A stretch of 23,380 nt of DNA from a virus (IMGVR_UViG_3300036828_000838:1-23380), one strand, 5' to 3'. Positions 1-7,672 are shown, numbered from the stretch's first letter. Numbers and translations are program-made. Notes: generated by a model not told the origin, from the letters alone.

Positions 1-156
1 GTCCTGCTTCCAGATTGGTGCGCTTTCGCACTGGCGGTCCCAGGCGACGCGGACCGTCCAGTCCCATTGCGCAATGACGGTGCCTTCGTGGCGGCCGTCT
101 TTTTCGCATACCCGATCGCCACCGGAGAAATGGAGTTGAAGTCCGCGGCGGGTCAT
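1..156 (-). CDS. Small protein with SH3/KOW-like segment, partial (runs off left edge)
   Basis: Fifty-two codons are visible from ATG at 156 to the window edge, with no stop, so the C-terminus is missing. The peptide contains GGDRVCEKDGRHEGTVIAQW followed by a V-R-V-A-W-D stretch. This resembles the short beta-barrel 'GDRV...G.V....V.W' pattern of SH3/KOW-like small proteins. GGAGAG lies just upstream as a ribosome binding site. The start overlaps the stop of the upstream gene (CGATGA), so the two are probably translationally coupled. The function is unknown, and the barrel assignment rests only on the pattern. Confidence 0.6.
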   Translation of the reverse strand, partial: MTRRGLQLHFSGGDRVCEKDGRHEGTVIAQWDWTVRVAWDRQCESAPIWKQD

Positions 157-317
157 CGGGTCTCTCCATCGATCAATTCTATCAAGCATCGATCAAGCAT
201 CTCATCATCACCGCATTTGGCGCTATCGAGCGCGCACTGTAGCAACTCAATTATTTGTTGCTTCGTCATTGGCTTCGTTTCCGTTTCGCTTTTAAACTCA
301 GTTCGCTTAGATCTCAT
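153..317 (-). CDS. 54-aa acidic/helical hypothetical protein
   Basis: The ORF starts MRSKRTEFKSETETKPMTKQ and continues with an amphipathic helix-like stretch (QQIIELLQCALDSAKCGDDE), ending ...IDGETR. GAGGA lies about 6 nt upstream of ATG. The stop overlaps the start of the next gene by the ATGA arrangement, which supports both being real. The family is not recognised. It belongs to the cluster of very small genes at the left end. Confidence 0.55.
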   Translation of the reverse strand: MRSKRTEFKSETETKPMTKQQIIELLQCALDSAKCGDDEMLDRCLIELIDGETR

Positions 318-399
318 GATAAGTCCTCACTTGTCCAGCAGTTCATCGATAGTGCAGCGGCAAGAAGCGCACCGCTCGGATGCGCTCCCCGCTGGACTA

Positions 400-624
400 T
401 TAGCGCGATATGCAGATTTGGATATTATTTAAATCAAGCAGCACCGATCGCCCATTAAAGCAGACGTTACTGACTGGCGCGGGATCGCGCTCTCGCGTAA
501 GCTCGGAAACGACGCGGTGCGTCGCCTCAGCTCGCATCCGAAAGGCCGCTGCGATAACTTTCATCGGAGCGACCATTAACAGTTCGCCTTCCTGCGAGTA
601 GACGTTATAGAATTGCGTGGTCAT
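400..624 (-). CDS. 74-aa hypothetical protein (promoter cassette 1)
   Basis: The start at 624 (MTTQFYNVYSQEGELLMVAP) is chosen because GAGGAG lies 8 nt upstream. The longer ORF reading into 625-708 would translate the promoter. The protein looks like a small alpha/beta domain with no recognised family. Codons at 510-540 are a near-copy (30 of 31 nt) of the sequence directly 3' of a dispersed hairpin element at 17509, so this gene is the candidate target of a guide-like sequence (see findings). It is driven by its own promoter at 652-680. Confidence 0.65.
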   Translation of the reverse strand: MTTQFYNVYSQEGELLMVAPMKVIAAAFRMRAEATHRVVSELTRERDPAPVSNVCFNGRSVLLDLNNIQICISR

Positions 625-651
625 TTTTACTCTCCTCGTTTCCATAGGTAG

Positions 652-680
652 AATATAGGGGTAGAAAAAGAAAAAGTAAA
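652..680 (-). promoter_or_regulatory. Sigma70-like promoter with A/T-rich UP region, cassette 1
   Basis: On the - strand: -35 TTTACT, a 17-nt T/C-rich spacer, -10 TATATT, with an A-tract (AAAAAAATAAAAAAAG-like) immediately upstream of -35. The same sequence with near-identical spacer recurs at 1209-1237 and 1514-1542, each time before a small leftward gene. Recurrence plus ideal 17-nt spacing is the evidence. Confidence 0.7.
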
Positions 681-724
681 GTCTTTTTTTATTTTTTTTA
701 TTCGGCAATAAAATCAGCGACTTA

Positions 725-811
725 GCATCTCTTCGGCGGTGCCGCCGTGGCGAGCGGCGTAGGCCTTAGCGCGCGCTTCGGTGATGCCGACTGGCTCATA
801 TGCGGGCCAAT
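725..811 (-). pseudogene. Truncated, frameshifted duplicate of the 823-1089 gene
   Basis: Positions 725-811 repeat 921-1014 almost exactly. The first 66 bp are identical, then 7 nt are missing, which shifts the reading frame. The frame matching the parent reads ...ITEARAKAYAARHGGTAEEM then LSR-stop, but has no ATG or clear start. The copy lacks the zinc-ribbon C-terminus of the parent. It is probably a recent tandem duplication remnant. A short product from an unconventional start cannot be excluded. Confidence 0.6.
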
Positions 812-822
812 TTTTAACCTGG

Positions 823-1089
823 TTATATGCTCCTCCCGCAATCCTCGCAGAGGTGTCCACCATCGTGACGAACTTTCACCCCGCAGCACTTGCAAACCTC
901 CGGTCCGTCACCTTTGCGCGGCATCTCTTCGGCGGTGCCGCCGTGGCGAGCGGCGTAGGCCTTAGCGCGCGCTTCGGTGATGCCGAACATCCGCTGGCTC
1001 ATATGCGGGCCAATCCAGAGCCAGTTAGTCGGCTCGGAATTCATCGCTTCGGCGAGGGCGCGGAACTGGGAAAGGGAAGCTTCGGTCAT
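823..1089 (-). CDS. 88-aa protein with C-terminal zinc-ribbon
   Basis: The protein has an alanine-rich helical N-terminal half (MTEASLSQFRALAEAMNSEP) and a C-terminal four-cysteine ribbon, CKCC...CEDCG, consistent with a small zinc-binding regulator or nucleic-acid-binding protein. AAGGAC precedes the ATG by about 8 nt. A long leader (1090-1208) separates it from its promoter at 1209-1237. The leader holds no convincing gene and has short degenerate direct repeats of a GGGTTAGGG-like sequence. The central part of the gene is duplicated downstream at 725-811. The specific function is unknown. Confidence 0.7.
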   Translation of the reverse strand: MTEASLSQFRALAEAMNSEPTNWLWIGPHMSQRMFGITEARAKAYAARHGGTAEEMPRKGDGPEVCKCCGVKVRHDGGHLCEDCGRSI

Positions 1090-1208
1090 TTTTCGGGTCC
1101 TTTTTACTGGGTTAAGGGTTCGGTCTCGGGGTTAGGGTTTGGTCTAGGTTGCCCCTAGTTTCGCTATTCCGATCGAGGGCGGGACCGGTGCTCCTTCTCA
1201 ACGATCTC

Positions 1209-1237
1209 AATATAGGGGTAGAAAAAGAAAAAGTAAA
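1209..1237 (-). promoter_or_regulatory. Sigma70-like promoter with UP region, cassette 2
   Basis: -35 TTTACT, 17-nt spacer identical to the copy at 652-680, -10 TATATT, reading leftward. An A-rich tract lies upstream (1238-1256). It drives the zinc-ribbon gene through a leader of about 120 nt. Confidence 0.7.
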
Positions 1238-1253
1238 GCCTTTTTTATTTTTT

Positions 1254-1484
1254 TTATTTGATTTCTTTTCCAGGGGCGTACGCTTCCATGAAGGCATCCA
1301 TCATATCCTCCATGATATCGTTTGGATCGTTCTTGAGGAAACTGAGCCTATTCCATTTCTTTTCCAGTTCAGACGACCCGCGAAGCACGCGGACCAGCTC
1401 TCCATAAAATTGCACGCGATCAGTCACGACTTTGGTCATCGCGACCTCCGTAGTAGTAGGGTGTTCTGCCTTCCGCTTCGTCAT
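1254..1484 (-). CDS. 76-aa charged hypothetical protein (cassette 3)
   Basis: Starts MTKRKAEHPTTTEVAMTKVV, with GAGGAGA 7 nt upstream of ATG. The C-terminal half is acidic and methionine-rich (NDIMEDMMDAFMEAYAPG), likely helical. The gene follows directly on the third copy of the shared promoter (1514-1542). Its 3' end runs into the A/T-rich UP region of the next promoter. No family is recognised. Confidence 0.65.
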   Translation of the reverse strand: MTKRKAEHPTTTEVAMTKVVTDRVQFYGELVRVLRGSSELEKKWNRLSFLKNDPNDIMEDMMDAFMEAYAPGKEIK

Positions 1485-1513
1485 TTTCGCTTTCTCCTCG
1501 TTTTGCTTTTCTC

Positions 1514-1542
1514 AATATAGGACTAGAAAAAGAAAAAGTAAA
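1514..1542 (-). promoter_or_regulatory. Sigma70-like promoter with UP region, cassette 3
   Basis: -35 TTTACT, 17-nt spacer (differs from the other two copies by a few bases near the -10), -10 TATATT, with the same upstream A-tract. The A-tract is followed by a sequence also shared with cassette 1 (TTCGGCARTAAAATCA, + strand). The cassette copies probably arose by duplication. Confidence 0.7.
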
Positions 1543-1575
1543 GCCTTTTTTATTTTTTTTTATTCGGCAGTAAAA

Positions 1576-1908
1576 TCAAACATTTATGGCCTTCTCTGTG
1601 GCTTTTTGCAAATCTAGGTAGTGCTTCCAGCGCTTCCGGATTAGACATATGAAGCGGCCGGAAGGCGCGACGGCGTACACCAGTAAGTCCAGGTTATTCC
1701 AGGCGGCTACCGCCGCGTCGGAGAAGCTCAGATAAGTCTGCGTCGTCTTATCGCGCGCCGCGATGACGTTGAAATGACCGGCTCGCGTGGCCGCTATGAA
1801 TACCCGGTCTTCCCAGTCTTCCTGGGTGCCTGTGAAGTCGTGCTCGATAATGCCGGTCTCTACTGGTTTTGGTTTTTTCACAGCACCTTTCTCCGGTTGA
1901 TCTTTCAT
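1576..1908 (-). CDS. 110-aa hypothetical protein
   Basis: A lysine/proline-rich N-terminus (MKDQPEKGAVKKPKPVETGI) precedes a compact alpha/beta-looking domain with several aromatic residues (DWEDRVFIAATRAGHFNVIA). It ends 30-40 nt before the cassette 3 promoter. No strong Shine-Dalgarno is seen. It starts 12 nt after the stop of the 290-aa gene and may depend on coupling. Not recognised. Confidence 0.6.
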   Translation of the reverse strand: MKDQPEKGAVKKPKPVETGIIEHDFTGTQEDWEDRVFIAATRAGHFNVIAARDKTTQTYLSFSDAAVAAWNNLDLLVYAVAPSGRFICLIRKRWKHYLDLQKATEKAINV

Positions 1909-1919
1909 TAAAAGTATTT

Positions 1920-2792
1920 TTATTCAACCAAATAGTCCTTATCAACAAAACCTGCCTGTGCCCTACCGCGCCTGTGCGGTCCCCAGAAGAACAGGCCTGT
2001 GCGGCGCGTCTTGAAGTGCCCGGAAACGAAATGCGAGCGCACCTCCGCGCGGATATCGCCGCTAACTCCGCGAACCATCCTGGGTTTGTGCGCTGGTCTC
2101 AGCTTCAATATCGTGTGCGAGAACAGCGGCTGCTGGCGAGCCTTGATCCTCTTGCGGTTATGCTCGATCTTGTCTACGCGTTCGTGGGAAGCTACGTTGC
2201 GCGCGTTGAGCAATCCCAGCGCGGAAATCAGAAAGCGGATCTCACCCGCCCAATCAGAACGCATTAGCTTCACCATTGACTCCCAGATTTTGGCGTCTGG
2301 AAATTGCTTGATTATGCTATCGGCAAAATCAGCTATGCCAATGATGTTGACTACGTCCTCTAGCTTTTTGTTATTAGTGGCGGTGTCATAGCTAACGGTC
2401 ATCATGCTGACGTTGTTATCCTCCTCCACTCCTGGCCTCCGAATATTCCACAGCAACCATGTGCACCAGCGCGCCATCGTCTTGTCCTCCGCCTCCATGA
2501 GGAAACCGATGCGAGCAGGCTTGTATTGGAAGCCTGGATATTTCAGCTCTGCTTTGCTGAAATTCGGTCTATCATTTTGAGAGAATTCCATCCAGGTCAG
2601 CGGGAATGGTAACCGGCAAAATGGAGCGATGCGGGTTAACTCCGAAATATTGTCTACCATCCCGTCCGCTGCCGCGGCAAATTCCGGAGCGAGAATGAAT
2701 TTTTGCGCCGCGTTAATCTTACTTTGTAAATGGTCAAAGCCCCGGTATTGGTTCGGCAGGTTCTTGTCGTGGACTATTTGATCGCAGAGCAT
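1920..2792 (-). CDS. 290-aa conserved-looking phage protein, function unknown
   Basis: A mixed alpha/beta N-terminal region is followed by a very basic C-terminus (GHFKTRRTGLFFWGPHRRGR). That ending resembles a family of alphaproteobacterial phage/prophage proteins of unknown role known to me only from general resemblance. A central DYTATNNKKLED-like polar stretch separates two helical parts. TTAGGA upstream is a weak ribosome binding site. It lies 10 nt downstream of the 265-aa gene, so probably same operon. The basic tail suggests nucleic-acid contact, but that is inference. Confidence 0.65.
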   Translation of the reverse strand: MLCDQIVHDKNLPNQYRGFDHLQSKINAAQKFILAPEFAAAADGMVDNISELTRIAPFCRLPFPLTWMEFSQNDRPNFSKAELKYPGFQYKPARIGFLMEAEDKTMARWCTWLLWNIRRPGVEEDNNVSMMTVSYDTATNNKKLEDVVNIIGIADFADSIIKQFPDAKIWESMVKLMRSDWAGEIRFLISALGLLNARNVASHERVDKIEHNRKRIKARQQPLFSHTILKLRPAHKPRMVRGVSGDIRAEVRSHFVSGHFKTRRTGLFFWGPHRRGRAQAGFVDKDYLVE

Positions 2793-2801
2793 AATCTAGT
2801 C

Positions 2802-3599
2802 CTAAGCCCTCCGCATCGTTACTACATTGCTATCAGGTTTAACAAGTCTTTTTTTGTTATTGACTAGAATTTGCAAAAGCGCGGCGCGTAATCCTGGACT
2901 AGCAGAATTGTCTGGATGACAAAGCATGAGCATTTGGCGGTATTGAGTCTCAGTGAATACTCCACGTTGGCCAACAATGAGCTGTAGGTCAAAGTTCTCT
3001 TTACGCAGCACCCTGTTCTGTTTACGGGCGGCATCATCTGCTTCGTCGATGCGACGGCGAACCTCTGCATTGACGCGTTGCTCGAATTGCCTATCGAGAT
3101 GGGCTTTGTGAATGCGAATGGCATCTTCAATCCTGAGCTTACCTCTATCGGTAAAATTTTCGGCAGCTACTGCACCAAGCATTTCTTTGAGCGCGTCACG
3201 ACGAGCATTCTCTACCTCTTTCACACGATCAACCATACGTTGGCCAACGCCAACGTCTGCTGCTATCTGGCTAGAGGTCAGGCCTTCATCAGCAGAGGCG
3301 ATAATTTTTTTGTGCTTCTCCTGGACGTGTTGCGGTTTCTTGGTCTTATTTTTTGGCTTTTTCTTAGATGGTTCGCCCACACCATCTTCCACAGTGATCG
3401 CATCCCACGAGATGGTGCCCTCTTGGCGCCACCGGACTAACCGATGACCGAGCCGCGAGATGGCTGAGTTGCTATTGGCGATAATCTGGCGGCTCACCAG
3501 TTGGTAAAACAGCTGCCGGAGCGTCATCGGCCTTTGCTCCTCCAGGATGGCGAGCACGGCCATCAGCACTTTGGCGGCGTCGGTATGAGCGGCGGGCAT
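2802..3599 (-). CDS. 265-aa multidomain DNA-binding-like protein (TopVIA-N-like, HTH, coiled coil, CHPD motif)
   Basis: Residues about 25-70 (LRQLFYQLVSRQIIANSNSA...) match the 'LRQLFYQLV.R..I.N' N-terminal region common to topoisomerase VI A-like proteins of mobile elements. A lysine-rich linker follows (KKKPKNKTKKPQ). About 105-130 looks like a helix-turn-helix (GLTSSQIAADVGVGQRMVDRV). A long charged helical region comes next, then a C-terminal YRQMLMLCHPDNSASPG segment with a J-domain-like HPD. Such domain mixtures occur in rhizobial phage and prophage proteins. No catalytic Tyr/Toprim region is present, so a regulatory or replication-accessory role is more likely than a topoisomerase. The element at 3629 lies in its leader. 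Confidence 0.6.
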   Translation of the reverse strand: MPAAHTDAAKVLMAVLAILEEQRPMTLRQLFYQLVSRQIIANSNSAISRLGHRLVRWRQEGTISWDAITVEDGVGEPSKKKPKNKTKKPQHVQEKHKKIIASADEGLTSSQIAADVGVGQRMVDRVKEVENARRDALKEMLGAVAAENFTDRGKLRIEDAIRIHKAHLDRQFEQRVNAEVRRRIDEADDAARKQNRVLRKENFDLQLIVGQRGVFTETQYRQMLMLCHPDNSASPGLRAALLQILVNNKKRLVKPDSNVVTMRRA

Positions 3600-3628
3600 T
3601 AGGTCAGCGATCCTGGATCCATAAACAA

Positions 3629-3655
3629 CTCTCGCTGTTGTCCCGGCGAGCCGGG
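3629..3655 (-). repeat. Dispersed hairpin element, single copy
   Basis: A full copy in - sense: hairpin CCCGGCUCGCCGGG, linker ACAACA, tail GCGAGAG. It sits 30 nt upstream of the 265-aa gene start, in the gap 3600-3718, which holds nothing else recognised. Confidence 0.9.
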
Positions 3656-3718
3656 GGTGAATTCTCTCTTATCTTAAGAAAAGGTGGTTGGAGGCGATGA
3701 ACCTCCAACCTTCGGCCT

Positions 3719-4081
3719 TTACTCTGGCTCTGGCTGTTGATGCCGAAGCCGCTTACGTTGCTGCTCAAGCTGATGTATAGGTACGCCAGTATTGCGCTTG
3801 TAAGCATAGCGCAATGCTTTCCGTAAAACTTCCGAAGTAACATTGCAAAGACTGTCATAGCCGTTCGCTCTGACAATCTCTATGAACTTGAACGTCAAAG
3901 CAGCTTCATCGAGACGAATTGAACCATGTGGTGATGGCCCTTCGCCTGAGATTGCCTTGTAATATCGTCTGAGCTCCTCTTCATCCTCCCAATGTGCGCG
4001 CATACAAGCCGCAACTTCAGTGATGATGTCAGACGGTCTAGGCGGTCGCATTTCAGCGACTGTCTCTGGGACAAGTGTCAT
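3719..4081 (-). CDS. 120-aa hypothetical protein
   Basis: Begins MTLVPETVAEMRPPRPSDII, preceded by a good AGGGAGGT ribosome binding site. It is helical and charged, with a C-terminal Gln/Arg-rich tail (HQLEQQRKRLRHQQPEPE). Its leader (4082-4213) carries a hairpin element and lies behind the TATAAT promoter at 4214-4242. Possibly a small DNA- or RNA-binding regulator, but no family is recognised. Confidence 0.65.
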   Translation of the reverse strand: MTLVPETVAEMRPPRPSDIITEVAACMRAHWEDEEELRRYYKAISGEGPSPHGSIRLDEAALTFKFIEIVRANGYDSLCNVTSEVLRKALRYAYKRNTGVPIHQLEQQRKRLRHQQPEPE

Positions 4082-4139
4082 TTGGATTACTACCTCCCTT
4101 CTATCGCCTGCTAGGCCTCAGCACACGCGTGGCTGCCGC

Positions 4140-4177
4140 CTCTCGCTGTTGTCCCGGCGAGCCGAGATAGTTTCATC
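4140..4177 (-). repeat. Dispersed hairpin element, long (38-nt) form in a leader
   Basis: Same layout as the other copies, with one stem change: C-U-C-G-G opposite C-C-G-G-G, kept paired by a G.U. It has the 5' extension GATGAAACTAT, shared with the array at 12205-12530. It lies in the 5' leader of the 120-aa gene, between promoter and start codon. Confidence 0.9.
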
Positions 4178-4213
4178 TTGAAACGGAGGCGATACCGTTT
4201 ACACTCCTTCCTT

Positions 4214-4242
4214 ATTATATCCTTTGAAAAAGGAAAAAGCTA
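4214..4242 (-). promoter_or_regulatory. Promoter with perfect TATAAT -10
   Basis: On the - strand: TAGCTT, a 17-nt T/C-rich spacer (TTTCCTTTTTC...), then TATAAT. The spacer composition matches the left-end cassette promoters (CTTTTTCTTTTTC), so it is probably read by the same polymerase holoenzyme. It reads toward the 120-aa gene through a leader containing a hairpin element. Confidence 0.6.
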
Positions 4243-4249
4243 GTATTTT

Positions 4250-4663
4250 TTACTTTGGCTGAAATAGCAGCAAATCCTTGACTTTATCCCAATCCCAACA
4301 CGCCGGTCCGCCGTCCCAAGATCCAATCGCTAGAGCCCCAAGGACCTCTCCAATTATCAATTCACGCGCCGCTGCGCCACGCAGAAGATACAGTGTATCC
4401 GACTGCGCTGTGGTATGGCGCACCGCGATAAATACTCTACCGCCATGCCGTAGCCTTTGCTCGATCCAGCCGACTTGTTCTGGGCTAAAGGTTACGCGAG
4501 CGCGCTTCTTGCCCTTTGCGAATTTGTTCTCAATCCAAACCTCAATACCATTGAAACAGCCGTTAATATCTGGGACGCCTGATCCGGTTATGAAGGTCTC
4601 TATCGCTTGCCAATGAAACTCCGGCAGGTGCTTCTTGAAGAGTTGCCTTAAACCACCGTCCAT
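4250..4663 (-). CDS. PD-(D/E)XK nuclease, VRR-NUC/Holliday-resolvase-like
   Basis: 137 aa. The nuclease core is visible. GSGVPDINGCFNGIEVWIEN contains the PD at about residues 31-32 and E-N-K at about 44-46 (the D...E-x-K catalytic set). It is followed by FSPEQVGWIEQRL, the family's 'S.eQ..wi..l' helix, and GGRVFIAVRH as the last core strand. Proteins of this type cut structured or modified DNA and occur beside phage replication genes. This one sits just downstream of dnaE. A stem-loop at 4674-4694 precedes the start. The exact substrate cannot be told. Confidence 0.75.
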   Translation of the reverse strand: MDGGLRQLFKKHLPEFHWQAIETFITGSGVPDINGCFNGIEVWIENKFAKGKKRARVTFSPEQVGWIEQRLRHGGRVFIAVRHTTAQSDTLYLLRGAAARELIIGEVLGALAIGSWDGGPACWDWDKVKDLLLFQPK

Positions 4664-4673
4664 CTTTGCTACT

Positions 4674-4694
4674 CAAGTAACTCCTATTTACTTG
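4674..4694 (-). promoter_or_regulatory. 7-bp stem-loop before nuclease gene
   Basis: CAAGTAA and TTACTTG are perfectly complementary, with a 7-nt loop containing AGGAG. It lies 11 nt before the ATG of the nuclease gene. It may be an operator or a translation control hairpin, and coincidence is possible. Confidence 0.35.
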
Positions 4695-4720
4695 TTTTCG
4701 GTTTCAAGATATATTATTCA

Positions 4721-4743
4721 CCCGGCTCGCCGGACAGCGAGAG
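4721..4743 (+). repeat. Dispersed hairpin element, inverted relative to its neighbours
   Basis: CCCGGCTCGCCGG, a 2-nt linker, then AGCGAGAG on the + strand, whereas both flanking genes are on the - strand. It is the only copy opposed to local transcription. The linker is shortened and the outer stem pair is lost (C/A). It lies in the 90-nt gap after dnaE. Confidence 0.8.
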
Positions 4744-4753
4744 ACAACTGGTA

Positions 4754-7672
4754 TCAAGGCGGTGGGGCATCGATCTGTTCGCCTGCGTGTAGCTTGATCG
4801 TTGTTCCGCCGCGCTCTAGCGCGATTGGGTGATCTATGTCGCCCAAAAATTTGACCCGCTGTACCATCAGCATTCTAAAATTGGCGAGCACATAGCCCTT
4901 GAGCGCGTACAGCGCCTTGCCCGGACGGCCATGCTCCATGATCTTCTGGCCTATGTCAGGGAAGCGGTAGCGGTCAATCCGGCACAATAGCCGGTCGCTA
5001 TCATCACGCAGAAATATATTGAGTGCAGCAGTAGGCGGAGGACAGATCTTACCGCCGCGGCGCATAATGCGAATAGGCTCATTCATATCAAATTGATCGA
5101 GCCGCTCCGCCAGCCCAAGCACAAGCACCTCCTTGTCGATACCACTTTGCACATCACAACACTGTGTCGGCGTCGTAACAATATTCGCTGCTGGGAGCGA
5201 AGGGTGCAGCCGGTTGATCGCGTCGCGGATTGGATAGATTGAATCAATTTCAGTCTTGCCCTCCTCTAGCTTCTTCCGGAGCACTGGCCGTAATTCAGCG
5301 CCATTGGCGCGTGTTTTCATGATCTCTTGAACAAAGGCTGGGCCTATACCCTTGATAGAGGTCAACGGTCCTATCAATATGGTGCTGCCGTTCTCGCGCT
5401 TGAGCGGTTGCCACCTATCTGTGGAGTGATCGGGATCGAATGACTTATAGTCTATGCCTTCTTCCTTCAGCTCGCGCAACAGCGCAATTTGCCGGTCTGG
5501 CAGGCTCTCAGCATCCAGCGTAGCGGCAGCAAACTCGATTGGATAATGGGCTTTGAGATAGGCGCAATAATAACTGATTATGCCATAGGCCACGGCGTGC
5601 GCCATATTGAAAGCCCATGAACCTAGCGTGCATATCTGATCCCATATTGCCTTGGCCGTCGTCTCTTCGATGCCGTTGGCGAGCGCTCCGGAAAGAAACT
5701 TGCCCCAGAACTGAGAAAAATATTCATCGCCCAGCCGCCCGGACATAGCCTTCCTGATGGAACTGGTATCTTCCCAGGATAGGTTACCAATCTCACGCAC
5801 CACACGCATGCACGTTTCTTGGAAGATCACTACGCCATAAGTGTCCTTTGTCAGCTCCGTCAAAAGCGGATGGATCGTGGTTACTGGATCTAATCCTGTG
5901 CGCCGTCTAATCCAAGCGAGTGTACCGCCGCTGGCGGCTGGACCTGGACGCGAAAGGGCAGTTATCTGGACGATGTCATTAAGGTGGGAGACTGGATAGG
6001 CGCTAGCGGCAACCTGCTTGGTTACGCTCTGCAATACCTGTCCATTGAATTGGAAGATACCAGCGAAATGTCCCCGATTAAGAACATCAAATGCGGCTTG
6101 GTCATCGAACGGCAATTTTTCCAACCAGCCTGATTTGGGTTGCTCGCCAATCAGCTCCAAACAACGCTCGAATATGGAAAGCTGCGTTAGCCCTAACGCA
6201 TCGATCTTGAGTAGGCCAAGATCCTCGCTGTCCTTCTTATCGCACATGACCGCGCCAGTGCGCCCGTCCATAGCGACGTATTCTGCTATTGGTTCGTTGG
6301 TGATGATGATGCCCGCGGCGTGCTGACCCGCCACTACTGGATGACCTTCCATCGGAACCATAATTCGTGCGGCTGGATGAGCTTCAATAAAGTTGCGGCC
6401 GGTCTCAGTGTCAGTAAAACTATCCTCCAAGGTCTGTAGCGCGCGAGCGTCGCCACCGCTGCGCTCCAAGAGTGTATCAACAACCTTTTCAATCTCCCAT
6501 TTCGGGATGCGCAACGCGGCACCGGTTTGGTTAAGGATGGAGCGTGGCCGAAATAGCAGGACGGTGCCGAGCCTTGCCACCCGTTCGCGGCCGTATTTTT
6601 GTTCTGCGTATTGGAACATCAGGTGCCGCCGCTCATCGCTCAAATCAATATCGATGTCAGGAAGGTCGCTGCGATTGATATCTATGAAGCGCTCGAACAG
6701 CAGCCCGAAAGGAATAGGGTCAACTGTCGTAATGTTGAGCAAATAGCAAACGAGCGAACCGCAAGAGGACCCGCGCGCCGGTCCACAGATCATAACCTCT
6801 TTCGCGAACGCCATCAGATCAGCAAGAATAAAAAAATAATCTGCGAATTGTTTCTGCTCGATTAATTCCAGCTCGCGCTCCAGTCTTGCGTAATAGACTG
6901 GATCGCTGAGATTAGTGCTTGTGCGCGCCGCGCCCTCTTCGCAAAGCTGCCGGAGCGTCTTGTTGGTCTGCGGCTTGAGCAGCGTAGCATTCTTGAGCTG
7001 CGCGCGGCAATTCTCCATAACCGCGTCGCGGTTGTCGAGCGCCAGGGATATGGTATCAAAGTCTGCCAGGTGTGCTACTGAGGTCGCCCACTCGCCGTCC
7101 GATAGGATGTGCTGAGGGTAGGTCTGAGTATCCGCCCGCTTGCCTAGGGCGACGCGGTACAGCTCTTTGTCCTCCTCGCAGGTATAGGCGTTGTCAGAGC
7201 TAGCGATAAACTGGTAGCCACCGGCTAGCGCCTTCCGTGCGAGGCCTATGGGCAGGGAGGGCGTTAGCGGGATGTATAGGTCCGGTCGCGGCGGAAAACC
7301 TGCTAGGTTGGCCCGGTTGCCAGTTATTTTGACTACCCCAGGACCGTCTATTGCCTGCTCGCAGGTTAGCCCAGGATGGCGGTTCTCTGGGTCCGTAGCT
7401 ATATAGATCAAGTTGTGTAAAGGCCTTAATTCCCGGAGGGCGAAAAAGGTCCAGTGATCGCCCTCGCCTACGGGCAGCTCAACCCCATAGATAGGGCGTA
7501 GTCCAGCCTTCTTGGCCGCCTTGGTCCACCTGGTAAAGCCAAAGGTCGATAGCCGGTCAGAAATGGGCGCATGGCTCCAGCCAATCGCCTTTAGACGCGC
7601 GATAACGTTGGGGATGCTGCCTATGGCGGTGCGGAAGCTATATCCGGTTCGAATGCGTATGGCAGCCTCCAT
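4754..7672 (-). CDS. dnaE: DNA polymerase III alpha subunit (DnaE-type), phage replicative polymerase
   Basis: 972 aa, somewhat shorter than bacterial DnaE (about 1160). The N-terminal PHP-like domain (1-150) starts MEAAIRIRTGYSF and lacks the usual H-x-H metal ligands, so its nuclease is probably dead. The palm has G-P-A-R-G-S-S-C-G-S (297-306) and the catalytic PDIDIDL (338-344, Asp339/Asp341). The third Asp lies in KIDALGL (Asp491). Finger motifs YGVVIFQETCM and FNMAHAVAYGIISYYCAYLK follow, then helix-hairpin-helix and OB-like regions. The start lacks a good upstream Shine-Dalgarno, with GGAGG just inside the start codon. Proofreading is probably supplied by the adjacent dnaQ-like gene 46 nt upstream. 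It acts in phage genome synthesis. Confidence 0.95.
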   Translation of the reverse strand: MEAAIRIRTGYSFRTAIGSIPNVIARLKAIGWSHAPISDRLSTFGFTRWTKAAKKAGLRPIYGVELPVGEGDHWTFFALRELRPLHNLIYIATDPENRHPGLTCEQAIDGPGVVKITGNRANLAGFPPRPDLYIPLTPSLPIGLARKALAGGYQFIASSDNAYTCEEDKELYRVALGKRADTQTYPQHILSDGEWATSVAHLADFDTISLALDNRDAVMENCRAQLKNATLLKPQTNKTLRQLCEEGAARTSTNLSDPVYYARLERELELIEQKQFADYFFILADLMAFAKEVMICGPARGSSCGSLVCYLLNITTVDPIPFGLLFERFIDINRSDLPDIDIDLSDERRHLMFQYAEQKYGRERVARLGTVLLFRPRSILNQTGAALRIPKWEIEKVVDTLLERSGGDARALQTLEDSFTDTETGRNFIEAHPAARIMVPMEGHPVVAGQHAAGIIITNEPIAEYVAMDGRTGAVMCDKKDSEDLGLLKIDALGLTQLSIFERCLELIGEQPKSGWLEKLPFDDQAAFDVLNRGHFAGIFQFNGQVLQSVTKQVAASAYPVSHLNDIVQITALSRPGPAASGGTLAWIRRRTGLDPVTTIHPLLTELTKDTYGVVIFQETCMRVVREIGNLSWEDTSSIRKAMSGRLGDEYFSQFWGKFLSGALANGIEETTAKAIWDQICTLGSWAFNMAHAVAYGIISYYCAYLKAHYPIEFAAATLDAESLPDRQIALLRELKEEGIDYKSFDPDHSTDRWQPLKRENGSTILIGPLTSIKGIGPAFVQEIMKTRANGAELRPVLRKKLEEGKTEIDSIYPIRDAINRLHPSLPAANIVTTPTQCCDVQSGIDKEVLVLGLAERLDQFDMNEPIRIMRRGGKICPPPTAALNIFLRDDSDRLLCRIDRYRFPDIGQKIMEHGRPGKALYALKGYVLANFRMLMVQRVKFLGDIDHPIALERGGTTIKLHAGEQIDAPPP

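Noticed and set aside
3604-3876. 90-codon frame on the - strand
   Set aside because: It overlaps the 120-aa gene in another frame and translates the element in its leader. No ribosome binding site.
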